Origin: Cryomorphaceae bacterium
GTDB lineage: Bacteria; Bacteroidota; Bacteroidia; Flavobacteriales; Schleiferiaceae
NCBI GenBank assembly: GCA_022565745.1
Contig: JAIUMB010000016.1
Coordinates: 1-23,026, forward strand
Reading direction: 5' to 3'
Length of the DNA: 23,026 nucleotides
Made by a program: the position numbers and the translations under genes. The notes under the pieces were generated by a model. The model worked only from the letters and a program-made list of their open reading frames with translations. It was not told where the DNA came from and ran no database searches. Below, one piece after another: positions 1-7,654 of the stretch (the stretch's first letter is position 1; each line of letters starts with the position of its first letter).

Positions 1-824
1 CCCACGAGTGTTAGCACATAACTGGCCACATCTTGCATTTCGGTAGCGCTGAGTTGGTTTCTCCAAGGGGTCATCCCTTTTTCTACCACACCGTATTTGA
101 TGACTCTAAATACGTCATTGATGGTGTTGCCGTGAATCCAGTATTCGTCGGTAAGGTTGGGGCCTACACCACCGCCGCCATCGGCTGCATGGCACGCCAC
201 GCAATTGGTTTGGTATATCTTAGCACCATTGGCCAATCTTTGGTCGTCTTCAACCATGGTCACATTGGTTTCGTCAACCATTCCGCCAACTTTCTCAAAA
301 TAAGCAGCTACATCAGCTTCGGCGCGCTCCATTTCTGCGCGGTATTCCTCGCTGCTAGACGGACCGCCCATCATATGAAAATAGACAAGGTAAACAACAG
401 CAAAACCAATGGTAATGTAGAATCCATATAACCACCATGGAGGTAGAGAATTATCTAATTCTCTAATGCCATCGTACTCATGGTCCAGTTGTAAGTCTTT
501 TTCTTTTTCCATTGGCTTAAGGCCGGCAAACCAGCGGTACCAGCGACTAAATGAATCTTCCGACTCTTCAGCAGCGGCTTCAGTGGTAGCTTCTTCTTCT
601 GCCTTCTTGGCCAACTCTGGTCGCATATGTAAAGCGATTTCATCAAAGGCGCGTTTGACCGAATAGTAGGCCAAACCAAGGAGAATGGCCACCAAGATAA
701 ATAGCCAGAAATAGGTGTCGCTAAAGATGCCGTAGAAAAAATCTGCGGAGCTAGAAGCGTAAGTTGCTGCCGGAAGCATAATGAAAACCGGAAGTATGGG
801 CTTGAAAAATGATTTATCGTTCAT
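1..824 (-). CDS. ccoP: cbb3-type cytochrome c oxidase subunit III (CcoP), 3' end cut by window edge
   Basis: CcoP is the membrane-anchored cytochrome c subunit that passes electrons to the CcoO/CcoN part of the low-oxygen terminal oxidase. The frame opens at an ATG at 824 and stays open to base 1, giving 274 codons without a stop. Visible parts: a hydrophobic segment at about residues 7-23, a membrane helix at about 36-56, a charged Glu/Ala-rich linker, then the FixP-type segment with LDNSLPPWW before a helix at about 130-150. A class I cytochrome c domain follows, with heme motif CVACH at 208-212 and likely axial Met251 (KGMTPW). About 110 residues lie ahead of the FixP-type segment, more than in proteobacterial CcoP. 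The cytochrome domain looks nearly complete at the edge, so a single-heme protein is likely; a second heme domain to the left cannot be excluded. It starts 17 bp after ccoQ, in the same operon. Confidence 0.93.
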   Translation of the reverse strand, partial: MNDKSFFKPILPVFIMLPAATYASSSADFFYGIFSDTYFWLFILVAILLGLAYYSVKRAFDEIALHMRPELAKKAEEEATTEAAAEESEDSFSRWYRWFAGLKPMEKEKDLQLDHEYDGIRELDNSLPPWWLYGFYITIGFAVVYLVYFHMMGGPSSSEEYRAEMERAEADVAAYFEKVGGMVDETNVTMVEDDQRLANGAKIYQTNCVACHAADGGGGVGPNLTDEYWIHGNTINDVFRVIKYGVVEKGMTPWRNQLSATEMQDVASYVLTLV

Positions 825-841
825 GACGTGAAAAATTATCG

Positions 842-1009
842 TTAGTCGTCTAGTGGGAGTTTACTTTCTTCAGCGTAAGCTTCTTTTTTCATCAAGACCA
901 CGCGAATGACCATGAGAGTAAAGAAGGTGAAGAATATGCCGAGTGACAGTATGGGATACCATTCGATGTTGGCGATGGTTTCCATGTGTCCTTTGATGAA
1001 TTTCAACAT
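842..1009 (-). CDS. ccoQ: cbb3-type oxidase small subunit IV (CcoQ-like), 55 aa
   Basis: A 55-codon frame runs from an ATG at 1009 to a TAA at 842-844. The product has one hydrophobic helix at about residues 19-39 (YPILSLGIFFTFFTLMVIRVV), followed by a short charged tail ending KLPLDD. This is the size, single-helix topology and operon position of CcoQ/FixQ, which stabilises the CcoP association with the CcoNO core in other bacteria (family knowledge). CcoQ proteins are poorly conserved, so the call rests mainly on position between ccoNO (6 bp upstream) and ccoP (17 bp downstream). Confidence 0.85.
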   Translation of the reverse strand: MLKFIKGHMETIANIEWYPILSLGIFFTFFTLMVIRVVLMKKEAYAEESKLPLDD

Positions 1010-1015
1010 AGCAAA

Positions 1016-3166
1016 TTAGTTTTGAGCAACTTGCTCTGGTTTCACTTTGATGTCGGTGCCCAAACGTTGCAAGTAAGCAATCATTGCAATGATTTCTTCT
1101 TTATGGCTTACTTCAATGTCGGGATCTTGATTAAGCTCTTCAGCAATGGCACGTGCCTGCTCGGTAAGCAGCATTTCGGCATTTTCGATTTCCTCATCTG
1201 TATAAGGAACACCTAATCGCTGCATGACTTGCATTTTCTTGACAGTATAACGGGTATCGAGTTCGTTCACTTTCCCGTCGTAGTTGAACAACCAAGGATA
1301 ACGTGGCATAATGGATCCATCTGAAGTGTAGGTGGGGTCCCACATGTGCTTGTAGTGCCAGCTGTGCGGGTATTTGCCACCAACGCGATGAAGGTCAGGC
1401 CCGGTTCGCTTAGAGCCCCATAGGAATGGGAAATCGTAAACAAATTCACCGGCTTTAGAGTATTCTCCGTATCGTTCGGTTTCTGAACGGAAAGGACGAA
1501 TCATCTGGGTGTGACAGGCATTACAGCCTTCGCGTATGTATAGGTCTCGTCCTTCCAATTCAAGTGCCGTATACGGTTTTACACTTTCGATTTTAGGGAT
1601 GTTGGAGTCGACCATCATGGTGGGGATAATTTCTACAATACCACCAATTAAAATTACAATGATACTTCCAATCATAAGCTGTGTTGGACGACGCTCAATC
1701 CATCTGTGCCAGTGCTCGCCTTTGTGTTTGGTGTACTTGGGCTCCAAGGCTGGAGCTTCGGCTTCTTCTTCGGCAAGGAATGAGCCAGAGCGGATGGTTT
1801 TAACCACGTTGACCGCCATAAAGCCAATACCAACCAAGTATAGTGCACCACCGATGGCGCGAAGTGCGTACATTGGCATCAATTGGGTAACTGTTTCTAG
1901 GAAGTTGCCGTAAACTAAGGTTCCGTCTGGATTAAATTGCTTCCACATCAAGCTCTGGGTAAACCCACTAACGTACATGGGAAGTGCCCAGAATACGATA
2001 CCAAGCGTGCCAATCCAGAAGTGGGTATTGGCCAATTTTTCACTGTACAAGTTGGTGCGATACATGCGAGGTAGAAGCCAGTAGGTCATACCAAAAATCA
2101 AGAATCCATTCCAGCCTAGGGTGCCAATATGCACGTGTGCAGGAATCCAGTCGGTATAGTGGGCAATGGCGTTGACATTTTTCAATGACAACATTGGTCC
2201 TTCAAAGGTGGCCATACCATAAGCGGTAACGGCAACAACGAAAAATTTAAGAACGGCACTTTCTTTTACTTTATCCCACGCACCGCGCAGAGTAAGTAGT
2301 CCGTTGAGCATACCACCCCAAGATGGGAAGATGAGCATGATACTAAACACAACACCAAGGCTCTGTGCCCAGTCGGGAAGGGCTGTATAAAGCAAGTGGT
2401 GAGGACCTGCCCATATATAGATAAAAATCAACGCCCAAAAGTGGATGATTGATAGTTTGTAAGAGTAAATAGGGCGATTTGCTGCTTTGGGAAGAAAGTA
2501 ATACATCAAACCAAGTATGGGCGTAGTGAGGAAGAACGCCACCGCATTGTGTCCATACCACCACTGAACAAGAGCATCTTTAACTCCACTGTAGGCGGAG
2601 TAACTCTTCATGAAGTGAACGGGTAGTTCAATGTTATTGACAATGTGAAGTACGGCAACCGTAACAAAGGTAGCGATGTAGAACCAAATGGCTACGTATA
2701 GGTGGCGCTCACGGCGGCGGAGGATGGTCCAGAACATGTTGACACCGAATGCTACCCAAACCAAGGCAATGGCGATGTCAATGGGCCATTCCAATTCGGC
2801 ATATTCTTTTGAGGAGGTGTATCCTAAAGGCAGGGTAATTACAGCTGCAATAATGATGAGCTGCCACCCCCAGAAGTGAAAATTCGTGAGAAAATCACTG
2901 GCCAGACGCGCTTTGAGCAATCGCTGAAGCGAGTAGTAAATACCGGCAAACATCGCGTTACCAACAAAAGCAAAGATGACTGCGTTGGTGTGGAGCGCGC
3001 GAATGCGACCGTATCCTAGAATGGATAGGTCAAAACTAAGTGCCGGAAAGATAAGCTGTAGGGCCACTAAAAGGCCTACGAGCATACCTACAGCACCAAA
3101 CACCAATCCCGCCAGTAAGAAGTTGCGGACGACGGTGTTGTTGTACGAAAATTTCTGCATTTCCAT
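1016..3166 (-). CDS. ccoNO: Fused cbb3-type cytochrome c oxidase subunits I and II (CcoN-CcoO)
   Basis: This 716-residue protein joins the catalytic subunit CcoN (about 1-460) to the monoheme cytochrome c subunit CcoO (about 490-716). The expected metal ligands are present: His59 and His346 for low-spin heme b, His344 for the high-spin heme, His206, His256 and His257 for CuB, and Tyr250 at the cross-linked tyrosine position. These offsets match the Pseudomonas CcoN pattern as I recall it. The CcoO part starts with a membrane anchor at about 497-520 and has heme motif CNACH at 548-552 and likely axial Met620 in SIMPRYP. Separate genes are usual in Proteobacteria; the fusion is common in Bacteroidota. 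The complex reduces O2 to water in the inner membrane with high oxygen affinity. It begins 14 bp after ccoS and ends 6 bp before ccoQ. Confidence 0.97.
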   Translation of the reverse strand: MEMQKFSYNNTVVRNFLLAGLVFGAVGMLVGLLVALQLIFPALSFDLSILGYGRIRALHTNAVIFAFVGNAMFAGIYYSLQRLLKARLASDFLTNFHFWGWQLIIIAAVITLPLGYTSSKEYAELEWPIDIAIALVWVAFGVNMFWTILRRRERHLYVAIWFYIATFVTVAVLHIVNNIELPVHFMKSYSAYSGVKDALVQWWYGHNAVAFFLTTPILGLMYYFLPKAANRPIYSYKLSIIHFWALIFIYIWAGPHHLLYTALPDWAQSLGVVFSIMLIFPSWGGMLNGLLTLRGAWDKVKESAVLKFFVVAVTAYGMATFEGPMLSLKNVNAIAHYTDWIPAHVHIGTLGWNGFLIFGMTYWLLPRMYRTNLYSEKLANTHFWIGTLGIVFWALPMYVSGFTQSLMWKQFNPDGTLVYGNFLETVTQLMPMYALRAIGGALYLVGIGFMAVNVVKTIRSGSFLAEEEAEAPALEPKYTKHKGEHWHRWIERRPTQLMIGSIIVILIGGIVEIIPTMMVDSNIPKIESVKPYTALELEGRDLYIREGCNACHTQMIRPFRSETERYGEYSKAGEFVYDFPFLWGSKRTGPDLHRVGGKYPHSWHYKHMWDPTYTSDGSIMPRYPWLFNYDGKVNELDTRYTVKKMQVMQRLGVPYTDEEIENAEMLLTEQARAIAEELNQDPDIEVSHKEEIIAMIAYLQRLGTDIKVKPEQVAQN

Positions 3167-3180
3167 AATTCAGGGGTTGT

Positions 3181-3342
3181 TTAGGTTCCTTCTTTTTGTT
3201 TGGGTTTTTTCTCAAATAGCATACGCATGGCTGGGGTATCACCATCCTCATACTGACCGTTTTTCAGCGACCATAAAAAGGCCAGCAAAAAACCCAGTGC
3301 TAAGAAGAGAGAAATGAAGATGAGGACAAAAATGATTTCCAT
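3181..3342 (-). CDS. ccoS: cbb3 oxidase assembly/maturation protein CcoS, 53 aa
   Basis: A 53-codon frame runs from an ATG at 3342 to a TAA at 3181-3183. It starts MEIIFVLIFISLFLA, has one membrane helix at about residues 3-25 ending in FLWSLKNGQYED, and continues with DTPAMRMLFE. This is the CcoS pattern: one helix, then a W-(S/A)-x-(K/R)-x-GQ(F/Y)-(E/D)D element and a conserved acidic, proline-containing tail. CcoS is needed for inserting cofactors into the cbb3 oxidase (established in Rhodobacter). Here it is the first gene of the operon. The copper-ATPase gene ccoI that often precedes ccoS is not next to it. Confidence 0.88.
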   Translation of the reverse strand: MEIIFVLIFISLFLALGFLLAFLWSLKNGQYEDGDTPAMRMLFEKKPKQKEGT

Positions 3343-3365
3343 GAGTATGACTCTTTTTCAATGCA

Positions 3366-3373
3366 CAAAGCTA
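3366..3373 (-). promoter_or_regulatory. Promoter -7 box for the ccoS-ccoNO-ccoQ-ccoP operon
   Basis: The minus strand reads TAGCTTTG, an exact match to the Bacteroidota -7 consensus TAnnTTTG. It ends 23 bp before the ccoS ATG. I do not see a clear -33 TTG at the usual spacing, which fits a promoter that needs an activator. Confidence 0.6.
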
Positions 3374-3417
3374 TTTGATAAGATTTGTCGTTTTTATGAC
3401 AGACCTCAGAAAAAAAA

Positions 3418-3431
3418 GTGATTTATATCAG
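3418..3431. promoter_or_regulatory. FNR/CRP-family-like palindrome upstream of the cbb3 operon
   Basis: The sequence GTGATTTATATCAG contains TGAT-N4-ATCA, the core of the FNR-type site TTGAT-N4-ATCAA. Its centre lies roughly 60-64 bp upstream of the start predicted from the -7 box at 3366-3373, close to the classical class I activator position near -61.5. cbb3 operons are commonly controlled by FNR-type oxygen sensors, so the placement makes sense. The regulator itself is not in the window. Confidence 0.5.
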
Positions 3432-3443
3432 TTTTTGACCAAA

Positions 3444-3473
3444 AAAAAAACCGCCCAACTGGGCGGTTTTTTT
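3444..3473 (-). terminator. Intrinsic terminator after the T9SS PorP/SPOR gene
   Basis: A GC stem CCGCCC (3451-3456) pairs with GGGCGG (3461-3466) around loop AACT, flanked by an A run on the left and a T run on the right. It lies 20 bp past the stop of the PorP/SPOR gene and upstream of the ccoS promoter, so it separates the two minus-strand operons. Its symmetry would let it work in both directions. Confidence 0.88.
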
Positions 3474-3493
3474 ACTGGTACGGTGAATGTTCA

Positions 3494-4936
3494 CTATTCG
3501 ACAACTTTGATCCACAAGTCTCCATCATAGCGACCATTCGCTTTAGATGCGCGCGCTTGTTGCGCTTCTTGATAAGTGTTGAATTTGAATAAGAAAACAT
3601 AGAACATGTTGTTGCTTGGATCGCGGAATACGCCAGCGTCCATGCCCTTGTCTTTTACCGATTGTGCTTTTCTGTTGGCATTGGCTTCAGAGCCAAATAC
3701 TCCGGCAGTTACATAGTAGCCTTTTGAACCGGCTTCTACCTTACTGGCTGATGCAGCATCAAGGTCACTACCTTTAGAGCGTGTCTCTTGCTCGCGCTGG
3801 GTGGCTTGTTGCTGACGACGCTCTTCTTCCTGACGGCGGCGACGCTCATCGGCTGCTTGATCCATAGTCTGGCCTTCTTCTTCTGCTTTTTTTCGTGCTT
3901 CTTCATACTCTCTTCGCAAGTCGTCTTTGATCTCTTCCATTTTCTCTTCAATGGTTTGATCCATGTCGTCTTTGCGACGACGATCCATTTGACGCATGCG
4001 CTTCACTTCGCTTTCAAGACGCTCTACACGACTATCTCCGCCAAATCTCCAAGTAAGCATGATTTCCTGACTGGTACCCAAGTTGGCTGAGTACTGGTTG
4101 GTAGAAAAGTCATAAGCATAACCCACGGTAAGGCGATCGTTGAGGTGATACCCAATATTACCAGTTACCGCATAGTTAGAACGGTACATGGCACCAACAA
4201 AGAACAGGTTTTTAAGATTCAACATCGCACCTGCATCCACCATAATGGGCACGTTTTCAGCCGCGCGTACCATAACCATCGGGCTTAACACAACTCGATC
4301 TGGAGTAATTTCAAAATCGTATTGGGTATTAAACATGAAGTGGCGAATGGTGTTGTATTGAACTTCAAGATCAGGCTGGTTAACAAAACGTACCGGACTA
4401 CCAAGCAGTTGAGGAACAGCTGCGCCTATTTGAAATTGTCCCAATCGCAAGTTGATTCCTGTATTGATATCAAATAGACCGCGCCCGGAAAAATCGCCCG
4501 ATAATACGGGGTCGGCAGCAGACGTGGCGTTAATGGCCGCGTTGTTTAGTCCAGAGTTCATAAACCCTCCGGCCAAACCAAAGCTTAAAAAGTTGTTTTC
4601 ACTCAACTGTACGTGATAAGCATAAGCGCCATAAAACCCATAGGTTTGAATGATTCCTGCCTCATCGTTAAATCCGTAAACACTATATCCGATTTTATCG
4701 GAGCCAATGTTTCCGTTAAGAGCCAAAGCCGCCGTTTGTGGCGCACCTTGCACACCTTGCCACTGTCGACGGTAAATCGCAGATAGCTCTGTGCTTCCTG
4801 ACGTACCACTTTGAGCCGGATTGTAGATGTATGGTGTGAAAAAATAATTTGAATACAAAGGGATCTGCTGTCCGCGCACTGATAATGCAGCACCGAAAAG
4901 CAAGCATGTGATTGAAATACTTAGAATTCTATTCAT
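3494..4936 (-). CDS. PorP/SprF-family T9SS outer-membrane protein fused to a coiled coil and a SPOR domain
   Basis: This is a 480-residue protein. A signal peptide covers about 1-22 (cleavage near SVRG/QQ). Residues about 24-300 form a PorP/SprF-type beta-barrel, starting QQIPLYSNYFFTPYIYNPA with the usual YRRQW motif. Residues about 302-390 are a highly charged Arg/Glu/Gln-rich coiled coil. A SPOR domain fills about 405-480 (GYYVTAGVFGS to LWIKVVE). PorP/SprF proteins work with the type IX secretion system and are typically encoded next to type B cargo, for which they are thought to serve as surface partners. SPOR domains bind denuded peptidoglycan glycan strands. Typical PorP/SprF proteins are about 300 residues and lack the last two parts. 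The gene follows its probable cargo gene by 28 bp and ends at a strong terminator. The domain assignments are firm; the tethering role is inference. Confidence 0.9.
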   Translation of the reverse strand: MNRILSISITCLLFGAALSVRGQQIPLYSNYFFTPYIYNPAQSGTSGSTELSAIYRRQWQGVQGAPQTAALALNGNIGSDKIGYSVYGFNDEAGIIQTYGFYGAYAYHVQLSENNFLSFGLAGGFMNSGLNNAAINATSAADPVLSGDFSGRGLFDINTGINLRLGQFQIGAAVPQLLGSPVRFVNQPDLEVQYNTIRHFMFNTQYDFEITPDRVVLSPMVMVRAAENVPIMVDAGAMLNLKNLFFVGAMYRSNYAVTGNIGYHLNDRLTVGYAYDFSTNQYSANLGTSQEIMLTWRFGGDSRVERLESEVKRMRQMDRRRKDDMDQTIEEKMEEIKDDLRREYEEARKKAEEEGQTMDQAADERRRRQEEERRQQQATQREQETRSKGSDLDAASASKVEAGSKGYYVTAGVFGSEANANRKAQSVKDKGMDAGVFRDPSNNMFYVFLFKFNTYQEAQQARASKANGRYDGDLWIKVVE

Positions 4937-4964
4937 GACAATGTTATTTTAGCTGGGTGAGCAA

Positions 4965-6974
4965 TTATTGATTGTTGCGAACAATGGTAACCATTCCTTT
5001 ATATCGCACCGAATTGTTGTGTTCTAGAATGATGACATAAGCACCATCAGGGAGTTGTGAACCGCCATTGTCTATACCCGTCCAATCATTTTGGTAATTC
5101 TCCGTGTTGTACACCTCAGAACCCCAACGGTTGATAACGGTAAGTCCGCAAACGTCACCTGCCATGATTTCAGACAAGTCCAATTCATCGTTAATTCCAT
5201 CACCATTGGGTGAAATAAAGTTAGGAACACGATCAACCACTTCCCACAACTCAGGTTCAATCTCGTCTTCTGGTAATGGCACAACAAATACTTGCATGGA
5301 GTCAATATCGGTACATCCATTAGGGCCTACGATCTCAAGATAGTAAGTCACAGTGTCTGGCTTACCAGAAGCGATGGTAAATGGATTTGCTCTTCTCGGG
5401 TCACTAAAGAATACAGGCTTATTGGCCGACCAGTAATAACTAACCCCACCGCTACCATCTAATTGAATGATAGAGTCGGGATTGGTGGTTTGGTCTGGCC
5501 CTGCATCCGCTGTTGGCGAAAAGAAAATGGCGTGAACAGTATCGGTACTCGAGCATCCATTTGGACCAAAACCTTCCACAACGTATGTGCCTGGACTAGA
5601 TATGTAGATGGTTGAGCCCGTTTGACCGGTACTCCATTCGTAGGTAAAGGAATTTCCTTGTGCCACGACCAAGACAGAATCACCCGGACAAAGCCCAATG
5701 GTATCAACAGTGATGTTTGTAAACACAAAGGGAAGTGGAACCCAGTTAACGGTGATGGTATCACTGACCCATGAACAGGTTTGATTCTCGATTAGCAAAC
5801 GGAATTGCGTGGTGTCAATAAGATCTTCACCGTTGACCTGAAGCCAAGGGTTTTCAGCACCGGGAATGGTGGTCCATGACCCTACGGTAAATACTTGCCA
5901 TTTATAATCCCAATTATTTACTGTATCGCTTGCACTAAGCATAATGCTGTCGTTTTCACAAATCGATAGGGTTGGGTTGGCCCCTGGAGGCCAATTAACC
6001 AATTGAACTGGACTAACTGGCGTGGTGTCGGTAATGACCCAAAAAACAGAAGAGGTGTCAACGCAAAAACTGTCATTTACACTAAGGAAAACACGCATGG
6101 TGGTATCCACAGTTAATGTTTGTAATGTATCACCAACCAAGGGATACAAAACGCGATTACCAACTAAGTTTAGACTGTCGGAGAACCACTGATAACTGTA
6201 GGTAACTCCGGTAGGCGGGGTAGGACCACTCAAAACGCCGGTATCGCCATAACAAAAACGTATGGTATCAGGAGAAATTTGAATGCCTGTACCAGGCTGA
6301 GGTGTGATGGTGCTGGGAGGCAAATACTCATTGATAACAAAGTCATCGGTAAAAGCCTGACAAAGACCTAAGGTCAAACGCAGTGAATACACGCCTGTTT
6401 GAGTGACCAAAAGTGTGTCGGATCCGGAACCGCTCTGACCAGGTATCTGAGCGCCACCTTCAAACCAACGATATTGAAAACTTTCACCAGGCGCAGGTGT
6501 CGGAGCGCGGAGAATGACAGAATCACCTTCGCAAAAGCGCCAATCGTTAAACGCAGTACTGAAGTATGCGCCTTCTACGGTAAGTCCGGAGTCAACCGGA
6601 GGAAGTTTGCCAACAATGATATTGGAAACGGTATCCCCTTGAATAATGGGGTTTGAGCCCGTAACTCTAATGCTGTATGCTCCTTGAGGTGTGTTGCAAG
6701 GAATCTCGGCGTCGATTTGATAAGAGCCTGTTGCAAATGCAGTGAGTGGCGTGAATTCAATGAAGTTGCCATTAAATACGCCGCTGTTGTTTGAAAGCTC
6801 AACGCGAAACTGATTACCAGCGTTTGATGCTTGAGCACCTACACTAAAAGTAACCGTAATCGAGTCGCATTGACATGCCTGCGAGGGCGCATTCGTGTTA
6901 ATGATTTGACCATTTAGTGAAAGCGGTAATGACGCAATCAAAAAACCACCCACCAGTTGTAACATTTTTTTCAT
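4965..6974 (-). CDS. T9SS cargo: Ig-like surface protein with type B (gliding-motility-type) C-terminal sorting domain
   Basis: This is a 669-residue secreted protein. A signal peptide spans about 1-22 (MKKMLQLVGG to SLNG, then QI). The middle consists of several Ig/PKD-like beta-sandwich units rich in Thr, Ser and Val, with recurring phrases such as FCEGDSVILRAP, FCYGDTGVLSGP and LCPGDSVLVVAQG, typical of Bacteroidota adhesin-like cargo. Residues about 583-669 are the type B sorting domain: PNFISPNGDGINDELDL, then VINRWGSEVY, WTG and LPDGAYVII. That domain directs passage through the T9SS in the outer membrane and attachment outside. It lies directly upstream of the PorP/SPOR gene, the usual pairing. 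Two nearby ATGs (6974 and 6965) are possible; the first gives a better basic N-terminus. The ligand of the Ig-like region cannot be told from sequence. Confidence 0.92.
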   Translation of the reverse strand: MKKMLQLVGGFLIASLPLSLNGQIINTNAPSQACQCDSITVTFSVGAQASNAGNQFRVELSNNSGVFNGNFIEFTPLTAFATGSYQIDAEIPCNTPQGAYSIRVTGSNPIIQGDTVSNIIVGKLPPVDSGLTVEGAYFSTAFNDWRFCEGDSVILRAPTPAPGESFQYRWFEGGAQIPGQSGSGSDTLLVTQTGVYSLRLTLGLCQAFTDDFVINEYLPPSTITPQPGTGIQISPDTIRFCYGDTGVLSGPTPPTGVTYSYQWFSDSLNLVGNRVLYPLVGDTLQTLTVDTTMRVFLSVNDSFCVDTSSVFWVITDTTPVSPVQLVNWPPGANPTLSICENDSIMLSASDTVNNWDYKWQVFTVGSWTTIPGAENPWLQVNGEDLIDTTQFRLLIENQTCSWVSDTITVNWVPLPFVFTNITVDTIGLCPGDSVLVVAQGNSFTYEWSTGQTGSTIYISSPGTYVVEGFGPNGCSSTDTVHAIFFSPTADAGPDQTTNPDSIIQLDGSGGVSYYWSANKPVFFSDPRRANPFTIASGKPDTVTYYLEIVGPNGCTDIDSMQVFVVPLPEDEIEPELWEVVDRVPNFISPNGDGINDELDLSEIMAGDVCGLTVINRWGSEVYNTENYQNDWTGIDNGGSQLPDGAYVIILEHNNSVRYKGMVTIVRNNQ

Positions 6975-7217
6975 AGTGCAAAATGTTTTAGTTGCTTTGG
7001 TTTGTTAAACATTTACTTTTACAAATAAACACTTAACGTTAAACATATAAGTAATGACCCTGTTTTTTTACAATGCATTACAAGGTGCATAATTAGCTGT
7101 CAAAACTACAACACATATTTTTATTTAATTAAAATAGCTCCTTTTTTATTTAAAGACATTTTTGTTTATCTTTCGAAATAATTCACTTAAAGTATAACTA
7201 ATTCAACACAAGCACAG
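6975..7217. other. AT-rich divergent intergenic region between the T9SS operon and the GAF gene
   Basis: This 243-bp gap has no credible gene. It must hold two divergent promoters, but only one-mismatch -7 boxes are visible: TATCTTTC at 7167-7174 on the plus strand and TTTATTTG at 7029-7022 on the minus strand. The nonamer GTTAAACAT occurs twice in direct orientation, at 7004-7012 and 7038-7046. The second copy overlaps the palindrome TTAACGTTAA (7033-7042). Confidence 0.4.
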
Positions 7218-7637
7218 ATGATAAGTAAAAAGGTCGAACAGGCAATGGTAGATGCTGCAGAATTTCTCCAAAAAAAACACAAACACTTTGATTGGGTTGG
7301 TTTTTACATAATGAACAACGAGGCAAAAACACTTCATTTAGGTCCTTATCTTGGTGCGGCAACAGAGCACACGGTTATTCCCTACGGTAAAGGAATTTGT
7401 GGTCAAGTAGCTGTTTCCGGACAAATGTATCACGCGAGCGATGTGGGGCAAGAAGACAATTATATAGCATGCAGTATTGAGACAAAGTCTGAGTTGGTTT
7501 TGCCTATTTATGATGCCCGAGGTAAGCTTGTGGCTCAATTGGATATAGACTCTCATGAAAAAAACACCTTTACACCGGAAGTGATAGAGTCTTGTGAAAA
7601 GGTCTGTGCGCAAATTGGCAAGCTGTGGGGTGTCTAA
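7218..7637 (+). CDS. GAF-domain protein, probable free methionine-(R)-sulfoxide reductase
   Basis: This is a 139-residue single GAF domain. DWVGFY at 25-30, LGPYLG at 41-46, GKGICGQVA at 58-65, IACS at 83-86, SELVLPI at 91-97 and LDIDS at 108-112 follow the pattern of the YebR/YtsP family, which reduces free methionine-R-sulfoxide with thioredoxin in the cytoplasm. Cys61 and Cys85 are spaced exactly like the second and third cysteines of the E. coli enzyme (24 residues apart). The first cysteine, expected ten residues before Cys61, is His51 here. Cys126 and Cys130 near the C-terminus are extra. It converges on aat with 17 bp between stops and no terminator in the gap. A ligand-sensing GAF protein without enzyme activity is the main alternative. 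Confidence 0.82.
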   Translation: MISKKVEQAMVDAAEFLQKKHKHFDWVGFYIMNNEAKTLHLGPYLGAATEHTVIPYGKGICGQVAVSGQMYHASDVGQEDNYIACSIETKSELVLPIYDARGKLVAQLDIDSHEKNTFTPEVIESCEKVCAQIGKLWGV

Positions 7638-7654
7638 ATAAATGGGCGATTTGA

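Noticed and set aside
33..431. A 132-codon plus-strand frame at the left edge
   Set aside because: It is antisense to ccoP, whose minus-strand translation has the CVACH heme motif and membrane helices. The plus frame has no family features.
3371..3388. TTTGATAAGATTTG as a second FNR half-site pair near the ccoS promoter
   Set aside because: Only the left half matches TTGAT; the right half does not read ATCAA.
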